NCBI RefSeq assembly: GCF_000177335.1
Contig: NZ_ADFP01000079.1
Span: forward strand, 1-64,000
Origin: Pyramidobacter piscolens W5455
GTDB taxonomy: Bacteria; Synergistota; Synergistia; Synergistales; Dethiosulfovibrionaceae
Length of the DNA stretch: 64,000 nt
Direction: 5' to 3'
Shown here: in pieces, positions 1 to 9,678 of the stretch
How positions within the stretch are numbered: position 1 is the stretch's first letter
Layout: every line of letters starts with the position of its first letter
Made by a program: the position numbers and the translations under genes
The notes under the pieces: generated by a model
What the model was told of the DNA's origin: nothing
Databases searched by the model: none
What the model saw: the letters and a program-made list of their open reading frames with translations, nothing else

Positions 1-54
1 CCCTGGGAAATCGCGGCAAAAGCTTGCCAAGCGGCGTTGGCTCGTCTAAAATAA
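1..54 (+). CDS. C-terminal end of an upstream gene (partial)
   Basis: Frame 1 is open from the window edge to a TAA at 52-54 and reads as an Ala-rich helical tail ending in ARLK. It could be the last 17 codons of a gene cut by the window edge. Nothing identifies the product, and so short an open frame could be chance. Confidence 0.3.
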   Translation, partial: PWEIAAKACQAALARLK

Positions 55-176
55 ATAGATATCTTCGATCATGTTTCTAACCGGTCGGTAGAAACAAATC
101 CGCTGCCCGGAAGTCGAATTTTTCGTAAAAATGGCGAAGAGTGATGGACCATGATCCCGCGAGGAGGCGCTGAGGC

Positions 177-2294
177 ATGAAGAAAATATGGCGGTGGCTG
201 CTGACGGCGCTGGCGTTCTTCGCGGTGCCGGCCGGCGCGGAAGACAAACCGTACGTGGTCCTGGCGCTGTCCGGCGGCGGCATCAAGGGGTACGCCCACA
301 TCGGCGTGCTTCGGGAACTGGAAAAGGAAGGCGTTGGCATCGCCGGCATCGTCGGCACCAGCATGGGGGCCATCGTCGGCAGTCTCTATGCCAGCGGCAG
401 AACGTCCGAGGAGTTGGAGCGGATTGTCATGGACGTCAATCTCGGCGAGCTGGTTACGGCGAGCGGCGGCAATTATTTCAATTTGTCCGACAAAGCTACG
501 CGCGACATCAGCATGATCCGGCCGGAAATCTACACCGACGTTCACAACAAAGTGGCGGGGCCGCTGGGGTTCGTCGCCGGCACGAGTGTGCTCGAGTACA
601 TCGCTCAGCTGCTTTCCCACGTGACCGTGACCGATTTCCGCCGTCTGCCCATCCCGTTTGCGGCTGTCGCCACCGATCTGGTCAACGGCGAGAAAGTGGT
701 GCTGCGCCGCGGCTCTTTGGCCTCGGCCGTGCGCGCGTCCATGTCCATTCCCGGCGTGTTCGATCCGTGGGAGATCAACGGCCGCCTGCTTGTCGACGGC
801 GGCATGGTCTCCAACATGCCTGTGGAAACGGCCAAAGAGCTATTCCCCGGCTATCCCGTGATCGCCGTCAACCTCACCAGCGAGCTGGCGCCGCGCGAGA
901 AGCTGAGCAGCGTGTTCGACGTGGTCGGCCAGTCCATCACCATCCTTACCATGCAGAACGTGCGCCGCGAGGCGACGCTGGCCGATCTGGTGATCAGCCC
1001 CGGCGTGAAGGAGTATCCCATCCTCGGCGCTTCGCCTGCCGCCGAGATTATCCAGCAGGGGCGCGACGCTGCCGTCAAGGCTTTGCCGCAGATCCGCGCG
1101 CTGCTGAAGAAAGCGCCGCGGCGCCCCGTGAAGGAAAAGGAGCCGGTGCCGCCCGAGCCGCCTCACGTGATGGGCGTGCACGTCGTGGGCGTGCCCGAAA
1201 AGATGGGCAAGGAAATAGAGCGGGAGCTGCTCAAGGTTTGGCTGGGACGCCCTGTTCCCATGAAGGAGATCGTCGCTGCCAGCGCCAATATTGCCAAGCG
1301 CGAGGACGTTCGCAGCGTCGATTACGATCTGCTGGATACCGAGCGCGGCGTTATCGTGCTGCTCAAGGTGCAGCGATTCCCGGCGCACCGTTATTCGCTG
1401 GGCGGCTATGCCAGCACCTACAGCGACATGGGATGGTTGGTGATCGGCAGCCGTCGTTACGATTTGTTCACGCCCGGCGACACGCTGCAGTCGAGCTTCT
1501 ATCTTGGCCAGCGCTGGGGCGCGAATTTCAACTACTTCTGGGACATGGACGTGTCGCGCAGCTCCTTCTGGGAGGCGGACTTGTCGGCGTCTCATTTCAG
1601 GATCGACGCGTCCGGATCTCCGCTGGAATGGGAGCGCTACAACTTCGACGTGCAGCGCCACTTTACGCTGCACGACCGCCTGCGCCTTTCCGCCGGCGTG
1701 TCGGCGACGGCCGTGCGCCGCGTGGAAGGAGGCGAGAGCGCCAACTACGTCGCGCCTTTCCTCGAAGCGACGCTCAACCTGATGGACAATCCTGACGATC
1801 CGGTCAATGGCTGGCTGCTAAACGCCCGCTCCATGTGGTCTTCCGAGACGGGAACCATGCTGATGCGCGCGACTCTGACAGGGCGCCGCCGCATCAGCCC
1901 GAAACTCATGGCTGAGCTCCAGGGCGGCTTCACGGAAGGCGATATGGACGAAAAACGTTTGTTCAGCGCCTATCTTGGCGCCCGCGAAGAACTTTACAGC
2001 CTGGCGGAACACCCCATCGAGGCCGAGCGCTTTGCCTGGTGGCGCGCCAAGCTGCGTTATCCGCTGTCGCAGACCATATTCGGCAACGTCATCGCCGAGA
2101 TCTTCGGCGGCCAGGGGTACGCCTGGGCCGACGATGGAGCCGAGATCGCCCAGCCGTGGGAAGTTGGCCTCGCGCTCTGCGCGCCGCGCCGCCTCATCGA
2201 CGGCAAACTGTACGCCGTTTACACTGATCGTAAGGAATGGCGCTTCGGCGTCAGCATCGGCGTCCCCAACTGGGACGTGTTCCATCTGTTTTAA
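177..2294 (+). CDS. Patatin-like phospholipase fused to an OMP85-type beta-barrel
   Basis: 705-residue exported protein with a signal peptide (about residues 1-21). The patatin domain (about 25-230) shows the oxyanion loop SGGGIKG (32-38), nucleophile elbow GTSMG with Ser62, and the DGG motif with Asp207: the Ser-Asp dyad of NTE/RssA-type lipid acyl hydrolases. A POTRA-like segment follows (about 320-400), then a beta-rich region ending in Phe, typical of an outer-membrane barrel. This matches the PlpD-like class in which a lipase domain is attached to a POTRA/barrel module. It probably acts on phospholipid at or beyond the outer membrane, and implies a diderm cell. The ATG follows GGAGGCGCTGAGGC. 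No operon partner is obvious. Confidence 0.9.
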   Translation: MKKIWRWLLTALAFFAVPAGAEDKPYVVLALSGGGIKGYAHIGVLRELEKEGVGIAGIVGTSMGAIVGSLYASGRTSEELERIVMDVNLGELVTASGGNYFNLSDKATRDISMIRPEIYTDVHNKVAGPLGFVAGTSVLEYIAQLLSHVTVTDFRRLPIPFAAVATDLVNGEKVVLRRGSLASAVRASMSIPGVFDPWEINGRLLVDGGMVSNMPVETAKELFPGYPVIAVNLTSELAPREKLSSVFDVVGQSITILTMQNVRREATLADLVISPGVKEYPILGASPAAEIIQQGRDAAVKALPQIRALLKKAPRRPVKEKEPVPPEPPHVMGVHVVGVPEKMGKEIERELLKVWLGRPVPMKEIVAASANIAKREDVRSVDYDLLDTERGVIVLLKVQRFPAHRYSLGGYASTYSDMGWLVIGSRRYDLFTPGDTLQSSFYLGQRWGANFNYFWDMDVSRSSFWEADLSASHFRIDASGSPLEWERYNFDVQRHFTLHDRLRLSAGVSATAVRRVEGGESANYVAPFLEATLNLMDNPDDPVNGWLLNARSMWSSETGTMLMRATLTGRRRISPKLMAELQGGFTEGDMDEKRLFSAYLGAREELYSLAEHPIEAERFAWWRAKLRYPLSQTIFGNVIAEIFGGQGYAWADDGAEIAQPWEVGLALCAPRRLIDGKLYAVYTDRKEWRFGVSIGVPNWDVFHLF

Positions 2295-2309
2295 GTGAGA
2301 GAACAAAGG

Positions 2310-2400
2310 CCACCGCGGAGAAAACAGAGAAGCGGCGAAAAAATAAACGGATGAAAAAGATTTTTTCGTTTTTCGCCGCTTTTCCGCTCCGCCGCGGTGG
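2310..2400. repeat. Nested long inverted repeat between patatin gene and proS
   Basis: Two perfect nested stems: CCACCGCGG (2310-2318) pairs with CCGCGGTGG (2392-2400), and AAGCGGCGAAAAA (2330-2342) pairs with TTTTTCGCCGCTT (2369-2381). The structure fills the intergenic gap just ahead of the proS ribosome site. It could be a terminator for the patatin gene, a proS leader structure, or a small miniature repeat element. Confidence 0.7.
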
Positions 2401-2444
2401 ATTTTGTTTTGACTTTTGATTCCACGCAGGAGGACAAGAGCGCA

Positions 2445-3881
2445 ATGGCACGCAACATCACCCCGAGAGAACAGGATTATTCACAGTGGTATCTGGACAT
2501 CATCAAGGCCGCCGAGCTGGCCGACTACGCGCCCGTGCGCGGCTGCATGGTCGTACGCCCCACGGGCTACGCGATCTGGGAGGACCTGCAGGCCAAGTTC
2601 GACAAGGCCTTCAAGGAAACGGGGCATGTCAACGCCTATTTCCCGCTGCTGATCCCTTCGTCGTTTTTGCGGAAGGAAGCCGAGCACGTCGAGGGCTTCG
2701 CCCCCGAGTGCGCGGTCGTCACTCACGCCGGCGGCGAAGAGCTGGAAGAGCCGCTCGTCATCCGCCCCACGTCCGAGACGGTCATCGGCGCGATGTACAG
2801 CAAGTGGGTGCAGTCGTGGCGCGATCTGCCCCTGCTGATCAACCAGTGGGCCAACGTGCTGCGCTGGGAAAAGCGCCCCCGCCTGTTCCTGCGCACCTCC
2901 GAGTTCCTCTGGCAGGAAGGTCACACGGCCCACGCCACGGCCGCCGAAGCCGAGGAAGAGACCGTGAAGATGCTCAACGTCTACGCCAAAATCATGAAGG
3001 AAGACATGGCGCTGCCCGTCGTCGAGGGCGTCAAGTCCGAGGGCGAACGCTTCCCCGGCGCGCTCGACACCTATACCTGCGAGACCATGGTCAGCGACAC
3101 CAAGGCCCTGCAGGCCGGCACCAGCCACTTCCTCGGCCAGAACTTCGCCAAGGCGTTCAACATTCAGTTCCAGGACCAGAACGGCGCCATGCAGTACGCC
3201 TGGACCACCAGCTGGGGCGTTTCCACCCGCATGATCGGCGCCATCATCATGACCCACTCCGACAACGACGGCCTGATCCTGCCGCCCCGCGTCGCGCCCG
3301 TCAAGGCCGTGATCCTGCCGATCTCCAAGGACGACGCGACGTTCGCCGAACTCGACGCCAAGGCCCACGAGCTGGCCAATCGGCTCAATTCCGTGCTCGG
3401 GCCGCTGACCGTGCGCGTGGACGAGCAGAACCACATGCGCCCCGCCGACCGCTTCTTCTATCATTTGCAGAAAGGCGTGCCGCTGCGCCTCGAACTGGGC
3501 GAAAAGGACGCCGCCGCCGGAACCGTGCGCGCCGTGCGCCGCGACACCGGCGTCAAGGAAGATCTGAAATGGGAAACGCTGGCCGAGCGCGTGGCCGCGA
3601 TCCTCGAAGACATTCAGAAGAGCCTCTACGAAAAAGCCTGCGCCTTCCGCGACGCCAACACGTACGAGGCAAGCAGCTACGACGAGCTGAAAGCGCGGCT
3701 CGAAAAGGGCGGCTGGGTCAAATGCTTCTTCGCCGGCGGCAAGGAAGACGAAAAGAGGATCAAAGAAGAAACTCAGGCCACCGTGCGCTGCTATCCCCTC
3801 GCCGAAAAAGACCGCACCGGAAAATGCGTTTACACCGGCAAAGAAGGCGCGCATCTGGCCATCTTCGCCAAATCCTACTGA
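2445..3881 (+). CDS. proS: Prolyl-tRNA synthetase, short (archaeal/eukaryal-like) type
   Basis: 478 residues once started at ATG 2445, which has AGGAGG at 2428-2433; an ATG 16 codons upstream lies before the ribosome site and is unlikely. Class II synthetase that charges tRNA-Pro. Visible signatures include the N-terminal YSQWYLDII and MVVRPTGYAIWE segments, motif 2 region LRWEKRPRLFLRTSEFLWQE, and the motif 3-side stretch TSWGVSTRMIGA. The length (about 480, with a C-terminal zinc-binding-like domain and no YbaK-type editing insertion) fits the eukaryote/archaeon-like ProRS group found in several bacterial phyla. Acts in the cytoplasm. Confidence 0.96.
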   Translation: MARNITPREQDYSQWYLDIIKAAELADYAPVRGCMVVRPTGYAIWEDLQAKFDKAFKETGHVNAYFPLLIPSSFLRKEAEHVEGFAPECAVVTHAGGEELEEPLVIRPTSETVIGAMYSKWVQSWRDLPLLINQWANVLRWEKRPRLFLRTSEFLWQEGHTAHATAAEAEEETVKMLNVYAKIMKEDMALPVVEGVKSEGERFPGALDTYTCETMVSDTKALQAGTSHFLGQNFAKAFNIQFQDQNGAMQYAWTTSWGVSTRMIGAIIMTHSDNDGLILPPRVAPVKAVILPISKDDATFAELDAKAHELANRLNSVLGPLTVRVDEQNHMRPADRFFYHLQKGVPLRLELGEKDAAAGTVRAVRRDTGVKEDLKWETLAERVAAILEDIQKSLYEKACAFRDANTYEASSYDELKARLEKGGWVKCFFAGGKEDEKRIKEETQATVRCYPLAEKDRTGKCVYTGKEGAHLAIFAKSY

Positions 3882-3909
3882 TGAGCACATATAGTCTGGA
3901 GGGGTTGAT

Positions 3910-4641
3910 ATGTTTAAAAAGATAACTATTACGCTGTTATTTTGTGTCTTTTTAATCGCTTTTAAAGGAAATGAAGCGAGTGCAAAAAGAATAGAGGTAA
4001 AAAAAGCATTTTTTTCAGATCTGAAAAAAGGGAAGCTTGACGTTCTTGCTTTGGCGAGAGTGCAGGGCGGAACATTAAATTTGAATTATGAAAACGAAAT
4101 AATGAAAGTTGATGCCTTCCCGGTAATTGCGTGGCAAGGTTTTACATCATCTGATATCCGTCGCACGATCAATCATGCTTTTAGCGGACAGGGGGATTTT
4201 ATATTTTACGCTAACGGTATGGGCTTCAGAGGCGAAGCGTACTTAGGCGGTATTGATGGAATAGCAATGAGAATAAGCAATAAAACATCTAAATTACTTT
4301 TTATTGATTTGAATAAATCAGCAATAACCGTGGGATCATATTATGGCGCGCCATTATCATCAGCAAACCGTAATCATGAAAATCCTAATGCAACATTGCC
4401 TCCATTACTCATTCCTCCTAAGGGAGAAGTGACTACAACGTTAAATCGTGCAGATTTTTATAACTCAAGTGACTTTGGTTGGACCTCAGTTTTTGAATTC
4501 CCAACGGATAAGAACATGCTGGGATATATTATTTTTGCGATAGGGGAAAAAGAAACAGAGTATATAACATTTAATTTGGACTATACAGTTCCTTTAGCAG
4601 CCTTAAAAAAATATCGTCGTAATCCCGGAGATTTAAGTTGA
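3910..4641 (+). CDS. AT-rich exported protein of unknown function
   Basis: 243 residues with a clear signal peptide (MFKKITITLLFCVFLIAF, cleavage near ASAKR). The rest is beta-rich and soluble, so it is probably periplasmic. I recognise no family. Base composition and codon use are far more AT-rich than proS and the helicase on either side, indicating recent acquisition. It begins 28 bases after proS, preceded by TGGAGGGG. The stop is followed within 25 bases by the start of the helicase gene, so it may be read through from proS. Confidence 0.8.
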   Translation: MFKKITITLLFCVFLIAFKGNEASAKRIEVKKAFFSDLKKGKLDVLALARVQGGTLNLNYENEIMKVDAFPVIAWQGFTSSDIRRTINHAFSGQGDFIFYANGMGFRGEAYLGGIDGIAMRISNKTSKLLFIDLNKSAITVGSYYGAPLSSANRNHENPNATLPPLLIPPKGEVTTTLNRADFYNSSDFGWTSVFEFPTDKNMLGYIIFAIGEKETEYITFNLDYTVPLAALKKYRRNPGDLS

Positions 4642-4666
4642 AATGTATATTTCAAGAAAATAAAAT

Positions 4667-6496
4667 ATGAAATATCCCTTCTATCCGTGGCAGCTGGAAG
4701 CCTGGGAAAAACTGACGGGGACGGACGGGACTCCCCTGAGCGCCGTGCTGTCGGCTCCGACCGGGGCGGGGAAGACCATGGTGGCCTACCTGTGGGCCGG
4801 CCTCGTCGACGGCGGAGGGAGGCCGCTCACCGACCGCAGCGGCTGCGACCGCGTCATCTTCACCGCGCCCATCAAGGCCCTCAGCAACGAACGCTACATG
4901 GATCTGCTCAAGATGGGCTTCGACGTCGGGCTGGAGACCGGCGACTTCAAAAAGAACGACGGCGCGCCCGTGATCTGCTGTACGCAGGAGATCTACGACC
5001 TCAAATACGCCGGCTGCGACCGCATCCGCCTGATCATCGACGAGTTCCATTACATTTTCAGCGAAAACGAGCGCAGCCGCGCCTACATCGACGGCCTGCG
5101 CAAGACCCATCCCGCCGTCCCCATCCTCGTCATGTCGGCCACCTTCGGCCAGCCGGAAGAGATCCGCGGCTACCTCGAACGCGTCATGGAGCGCGATTTC
5201 GAACTGTATCTGCTCAAGGAGCGTACTACCAGGCTGACCTATCTCAGCCACGCCCTCAGCGCCCGCGAGATCCACGACGCCTTAGTCTTTGCCTTTTCGC
5301 AGAAAGGCGTGCATCAGGTCGCCGACCTGATCGCCGCGCAGCGCATGGACATCGACAAGGACCGCAAAGCCCGTCTGCGCGACCTGGCGTGGATCCTCGA
5401 AGTGAACGTCGTGCAGAAGCACCTTTACAAAGGCGTCGGCGTCTATTACGGCCGCCTGCTGCCCAAGGAAAAACTGCTCGTCGAGCGCGCCTACCGCGAG
5501 CGCATCATCGACGTAGTCGTCGGTACCGACGCGCTGGCGCTTGGCGTCAACCTGCCGGCCGAGACCGTCGTCTTCGCCCAGACGGTCAAGTATTTCGACC
5601 GCCGGCCCCTCACCAAGACCAGCTTCAGCCAGATGGCCGGACGCGCCGGGCGCAAGGGCCTGTTCGACGAAGGTTTCGTCAGCTGGCTCGCCGATTCGCC
5701 CGTGGAATCCCGCGGCGTCGACACCGGCGAGATGTTCAAGGCGCTCGAGCGCACCGGCGACGAAAAGGCCACGATCGAGCTGTGTCCCGACTTCGGCGCC
5801 ATCCTCAAAAAACGCAGCACCGTCGAAAACGAAGCCGATATCGTCGCCCGCTACTCGCTGCCCCAGCTCCGCGCCAAGACCGTGCTCGAAGAGATTCGCG
5901 ACGCCGTGCGCCAGATCGATTCCAGCCTCGGCCTGCTGGCTCCCGGGCGCAAGGAAATGTTCAAGCGCATCCTCGCCGACGTGTGGTACGGCGAGATGGA
6001 GATCGACCAGAATCTGGAAATGGCCGATCTGTTCTTTCGCGGCGCCGGCAGCGGCGAAGAGTACGTCCACCCCGACGGCTTGATCGCCGCCGAGCTGTTC
6101 CAGAAGTACGAAAAGAACTTTTTGCAGGCCCTGCTGCGCGTCAAACGCTATAACAACTCGCTGCCCGACGAGTACAAGTTCAACGGTATGGACAAAGTGG
6201 AACAGGCCATCGAAGAGATCGACCCTACCGTCTTCGGCTTCGAAGACCGCATCCTCGAAATGGACAACACCGCCGTCGACCTGCCGGAAGCTGAAGTGCG
6301 CCTCGTCCCCGGCGACCGCGTGCGCCTCGAAAAGCGCCGTCGCGCCCGCAAAAAAACGCCGCCCGTCCAAAAAAACGTGCCCGAGAAGCAGGAGCCCAAA
6401 CCTGCCAAAAAGCGCCGCGGGCACCGCGGCGGCCGTCGCCGCAGCGCCAAGAAGAAACAGCAGATGCAGGAAGCGCTGAACGCCGCGGAAGAGTAG
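4667..6496 (+). CDS. Ski2-like DEAD/DEAH-box helicase
   Basis: 609-residue superfamily 2 helicase. Walker A is APTGAGKT (30-37), motif II is DEFH (125-128), motif III is SAT, and motif VI is QMAGRAGRKG (322-331), the Ski2/Mtr4-type signature. A helical C-terminal region follows. The last 60 residues are Lys/Arg-rich (KKRRGHRGGRRRSAKKK), suggesting RNA binding. Such proteins unwind structured RNA or DNA using ATP; the exact substrate is not deducible. Its C-terminal domains are shorter than those of eukaryotic Ski2. No weak spots or frameshifts are seen. Confidence 0.88.
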   Translation: MKYPFYPWQLEAWEKLTGTDGTPLSAVLSAPTGAGKTMVAYLWAGLVDGGGRPLTDRSGCDRVIFTAPIKALSNERYMDLLKMGFDVGLETGDFKKNDGAPVICCTQEIYDLKYAGCDRIRLIIDEFHYIFSENERSRAYIDGLRKTHPAVPILVMSATFGQPEEIRGYLERVMERDFELYLLKERTTRLTYLSHALSAREIHDALVFAFSQKGVHQVADLIAAQRMDIDKDRKARLRDLAWILEVNVVQKHLYKGVGVYYGRLLPKEKLLVERAYRERIIDVVVGTDALALGVNLPAETVVFAQTVKYFDRRPLTKTSFSQMAGRAGRKGLFDEGFVSWLADSPVESRGVDTGEMFKALERTGDEKATIELCPDFGAILKKRSTVENEADIVARYSLPQLRAKTVLEEIRDAVRQIDSSLGLLAPGRKEMFKRILADVWYGEMEIDQNLEMADLFFRGAGSGEEYVHPDGLIAAELFQKYEKNFLQALLRVKRYNNSLPDEYKFNGMDKVEQAIEEIDPTVFGFEDRILEMDNTAVDLPEAEVRLVPGDRVRLEKRRRARKKTPPVQKNVPEKQEPKPAKKRRGHRGGRRRSAKKKQQMQEALNAAEE

Positions 6497-6530
6497 CGCG
6501 TTCTTCCCGGTCCTTTTCGAATTAAACGAA

Positions 6531-6581
6531 ACGGGCCTCCGCGTTTATGCAAACGCCGGAGAACCCGTCCCTTGATATAAT
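6531..6581 (+). promoter_or_regulatory. Hairpin and extended -10 promoter ahead of guaA
   Basis: An interrupted hairpin (ACGGG..CTCCG..GTTT / AAAC..CGGAG..CCCGT, 6531-6568) lies after the helicase gene and may terminate it. Right after it is an extended -10, TGATATAAT (TG 6573-6574, TATAAT 6576-6581), about 40 bases before the guaA start. No good -35 is visible, as expected for an extended -10. Confidence 0.5.
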
Positions 6582-6624
6582 AAATCGAACGCCAACTTTT
6601 CCCGATTCGCGAAAGGAGTTCTTC

Positions 6625-8154
6625 ATGGACAACATCGTCATTCTCGACTGCGGCTCGCAGTACACCCAGCTCATCGCCCGCCGCGTGCGCGAAATGAAAG
6701 TGCACAGCGAGATCCTGCCCTGGGACGCGACGATCGAACAGATCATGTCGCGAACGCCCACCGGCCTGATCGTCTCCGGCGGCCCGCGCAGCGTGCTCGA
6801 ACCCAATTCGCCCCGTCTGGCCGAGGGATTTTTCGACCTCAGGCTGCCTATCCTCGGCATCTGCTACGGCATGCAGCTGGCCGCGCTCCAGTACGGCGGG
6901 ACCGTGCGCCGCTCCGCCGCGCGGGAATACGGCCGCGCAACGCTCGTCGTCACGGACGGCAAATGTCCGTTCTTCGCCGGCGTGCCCGAACGCTCGCAGG
7001 TGTGGATGAGCCACGGCGACGACGTGGAAAAAGTCCCCGCCGGTTTCGTCCCCACCGCCGTGTCCGAAGACGGCGTCGTCGCCGGCATGCGCACGCCCGA
7101 CGACCACATCACCGCCGTACAGTTCCATCCCGAAGTCTCGCACACCGAAAAAGGCGCGGAACTGCTCGGCAACTTCCTGTTCAAGATCTGCGGCTGCAAG
7201 GGCGACTGGGACCTCGGCGACTGGGCCGAGAAAATGAAAGACGAGATCCGCGCCACAGTCGGCGAAGACAAAGTCATCTGCGGCCTCTCCGGCGGCGTCG
7301 ATTCCTCCGTGGCCGCCGCGCTGACTGCCGCCGCCATCGGCGACCGCCTGCAGTGCATCTTCGTCAACAACGGCCTGCTCCGCGCCGGCGAAGCCGAAGA
7401 AGTGCTCGCCAGCTACCGACAGATGAAACTCAACGTCGCCTACGTCGACGCCGGCGAAAAGTTCATCAAAGGACTGGCCGGCGTCATCGACCCCGAGAAG
7501 AAGCGCAAGATCATCGGCGAGACCTTCATCCGCATCTTCGAGGAAGAAGCCCGCAAGATTAAAGGCGCCCGCTGGCTCCTTCAGGGCACGCTCTACCCCG
7601 ACGTGATCGAGAGCGGCCAGCGCAAAGGCGCCGCCGTCATCAAGAGCCATCACAACGTCGGCGGCTTGCCCAAAGACATGAACCTGTCGCTGCTCGAACC
7701 CCTGCGCGAACTGTTCAAGGACGAAGGCCGCGCCGTCGGCCGCCTGCTCGGCGTGCCCGAAAACATCGTGCGCCGCCATCCCTTCCCCGGCCCCGGCCTG
7801 GCCGTGCGCTGCCTCGGCGATATTACCAAGGAAAAACTCGAGATCCTGCGCGCCGCCGACAAGATCTATCTGGAAGAGATCAACAAAGCCGGACTGTACG
7901 ACGAGATCTGGCAGGCCTTCGCCGTGCTGCTGCCCGTCTACACCGTCGGCGTCATGGGCGACGAGCGCACCTACGCCCGCGTCTGCGCCCTGCGCGCCAT
8001 CACCAGCCGCGACGGCATGACCGCCGAATGGTACCGCATGCCCCACGAAGTGCTGGCCCGCGCCTCCACAAGAATCTGCAACGAAGTCCGCGGCGTCAAC
8101 CGCGTCGTCTACGACGTCACCAGCAAACCGCCGGCGACGGTGGAGTGGGAATAA
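6625..8154 (+). CDS. guaA: GMP synthase (glutamine-hydrolysing)
   Basis: Converts XMP, glutamine and ATP to GMP in purine synthesis. 509 residues from ATG 6625, which follows AAAGGAG (6612-6618); an upstream in-frame ATG lacks a ribosome site. The class I amidotransferase half carries GICYGMQ with nucleophile Cys80 and the His168/Glu170 pair (HPE). The ATP pyrophosphatase half starts with the PP-loop GLSGGVDSSVAA. The C-terminal dimerisation domain ends in KPPATVEWE, the universal GuaA ending. Full length, no anomalies. It stands alone as a single-gene unit. Confidence 0.98.
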   Translation: MDNIVILDCGSQYTQLIARRVREMKVHSEILPWDATIEQIMSRTPTGLIVSGGPRSVLEPNSPRLAEGFFDLRLPILGICYGMQLAALQYGGTVRRSAAREYGRATLVVTDGKCPFFAGVPERSQVWMSHGDDVEKVPAGFVPTAVSEDGVVAGMRTPDDHITAVQFHPEVSHTEKGAELLGNFLFKICGCKGDWDLGDWAEKMKDEIRATVGEDKVICGLSGGVDSSVAAALTAAAIGDRLQCIFVNNGLLRAGEAEEVLASYRQMKLNVAYVDAGEKFIKGLAGVIDPEKKRKIIGETFIRIFEEEARKIKGARWLLQGTLYPDVIESGQRKGAAVIKSHHNVGGLPKDMNLSLLEPLRELFKDEGRAVGRLLGVPENIVRRHPFPGPGLAVRCLGDITKEKLEILRAADKIYLEEINKAGLYDEIWQAFAVLLPVYTVGVMGDERTYARVCALRAITSRDGMTAEWYRMPHEVLARASTRICNEVRGVNRVVYDVTSKPPATVEWE

Positions 8155-8501
8155 GATGATAGCGTCCCGAGGGTGTCCAGTCATGCTGGACGGTTTCGAC
8201 TGCCGTGCGGTATGCGTAACTTGCTTTGTGGATTTCCCTCGGAGTGCAGTTGTCATTCAATGTTTCAATCAAGTCAACCAATAAACAGTATGAACTAACA
8301 TTGATGCTAGTTCTTCAATTGACAGATAGTGGTCTTTCTCTATATGGCAGAAACAAGTTGCCAATCTATAAGTTCAGAATGATCTTCGAATATGATTGTT
8401 GCGCTACCACGACTTAAAGTACGATGTTATCCTCCTATTTGAGGCAATGTCATCCTTCAGGTTTGATAAAGGAAATTAAGAAAAACAAGGGAATTTAAGA
8501 T
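8155..8501. other. Gene-free AT-rich junction
   Basis: No intact gene. The minus strand has broken reading frames (for example LIETLNDNCTPREIHKASYA, complement of about 8201-8260) interrupted by stops; they may be remains of a lost gene that I cannot name. Base composition drops sharply just after guaA, marking the left edge of an acquired region. Confidence 0.5.
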
Positions 8502-8768
8502 ATGGATTACTTCAAACAAGGAACCGAACTGAGGTTGGCTATTAAAAATCTCGTATACGAATTTATGCTTAAAAATGAAGATTGCTCTAACTTGGCACAA
8601 GGAATGAAGCAGGCAGAAATTTTCCGAGCATGTGGTCTTGATTGGGGAGAATATCTTAATGCAACATCTTCAAACCAACAATATTGGGTCGTTGCGTTGC
8701 TTCGCGAACTTGAACGTGAAGGGAAAATCCAGCGTGACAACACTTCAAAACATTGGCGTCTGAAATAA
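8502..8768 (+). CDS. Small protein, possible winged-helix DNA-binding
   Basis: 88 residues, AT-rich. The fold looks like a winged helix: helix-rich N-terminus, then VVALLREL-EREGKIQRDNTSKHWRL, resembling a recognition helix followed by a wing. There is no catalytic motif and no partner gene. It is followed 8 bases later by a strong hairpin, so it is a self-contained transcription unit between mobile-element remains. Function unknown; a regulator of a lost neighbour is one possibility. Confidence 0.6.
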   Translation: MDYFKQGTELRLAIKNLVYEFMLKNEDCSNLAQGMKQAEIFRACGLDWGEYLNATSSNQQYWVVALLRELEREGKIQRDNTSKHWRLK

Positions 8769-8776
8769 ATAAAAAT

Positions 8777-8807
8777 GTCTTACCGATTTGTGAAAAATCG
8801 GTAAGAC
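8777..8807 (+). terminator. Hairpin after the small orphan gene
   Basis: Perfect 13-bp stem GTCTTACCGATTT / AAATCGGTAAGAC with a 5-base loop. The following T-run is weak, so termination is likely but not certain. Confidence 0.6.
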
Positions 8808-8941
8808 TGATTCTTATATAGTCAGCTTGACATAAAATGTTTAACGTCCTGAGGGGCCCAGTATCTCATATTAGGTTTTGTCGAAAAAACGTCATAACGT
8901 CATATTGCTCAAAGAGTCCGAAGCATTTAAACTTTAGCTGT

Positions 8942-9512
8942 GGAAAGGAGAAGATCTGAACTGACTGGCAGCGGATGTGGTTGAATCAAGGATATTCCGC
9001 CGTCGGCGCACCTTGAGTCAGGCAAACGCAGACGTCCGGCAAAATACGATAACGGCAAAATAATGAAAGGCTTTCTGTGGATCGCCGGAAACAGGGTGTA
9101 GTGGAAAGAGCTTCCTGAACGCTATGGTATATGGCAATGGTAGGCAGTTTATGCACGCTTCCGGCTGTGGAAACAACGGGAAATATCCGGGGACAATCCT
9201 TGACGCGACGTGAACGGGGAAAACATTTCTATTGATTCTACTTCCTGCAAGGGACACCAGGGGGCTAACGGCGAGAAAAAACAGTCGGCATATCGCCTAG
9301 GCCGTAATATGAAGGTCCATGCCATGAGAGAGGTCCTAGGCAATCCCGCGGCTTTTATGCTCTGTTCTGGTAACAACCATGATGCCCTGCATGCCGTTTT
9401 CTTTCTCCACGAGATATAGAAATCAAGGGAAGCAACGTTATCGGCGATAAATCTTATAATTCACAGGCTATCAAGGAACACATTCTTTCTCATCGGACAT
9501 TTTCTCTAAGAG
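8942..9512 (+). pseudogene. Degenerate IS5-family transposase
   Basis: Conceptual translation with several frame changes and stops gives ELTDWQ..., IPPSAHLESGKRRRPAKYDN, GKIMKGFLWIAG, WKELPERYG, YARFRLWKQR, ISIDSTSCKGHQG, YRLGRNMKVHA and IGDKSYNSQAIKEHI. These follow the order of an IS5-family DDE transposase (insertion domain, then the ISIDST aspartate and the later GDKxYDS aspartate). The region is riddled with stops and cannot be active. Its sequence differs from the IS pair at 44 and 53 kb, so it is a separate, older insertion. Confidence 0.8.
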
Positions 9513-9678
9513 CAGTAACACTAGGCTGTGGTTTATAGATCACCACGTTTATAAGGTGCGGTACCTAGTCGAGTACTTCTTTCTTTGTCTTTGCTCTTCT
9601 CATTGTTACCATCGTTGTCTTGACAAAGGAATGCAAACTCTACGTTTTTTAGTAGGCTTGAAAAGTTAGGAGTTGAGG

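Noticed and set aside
6148-8256. 702-codon minus-strand open frame
   Set aside because: Antisense to guaA and the helicase end.
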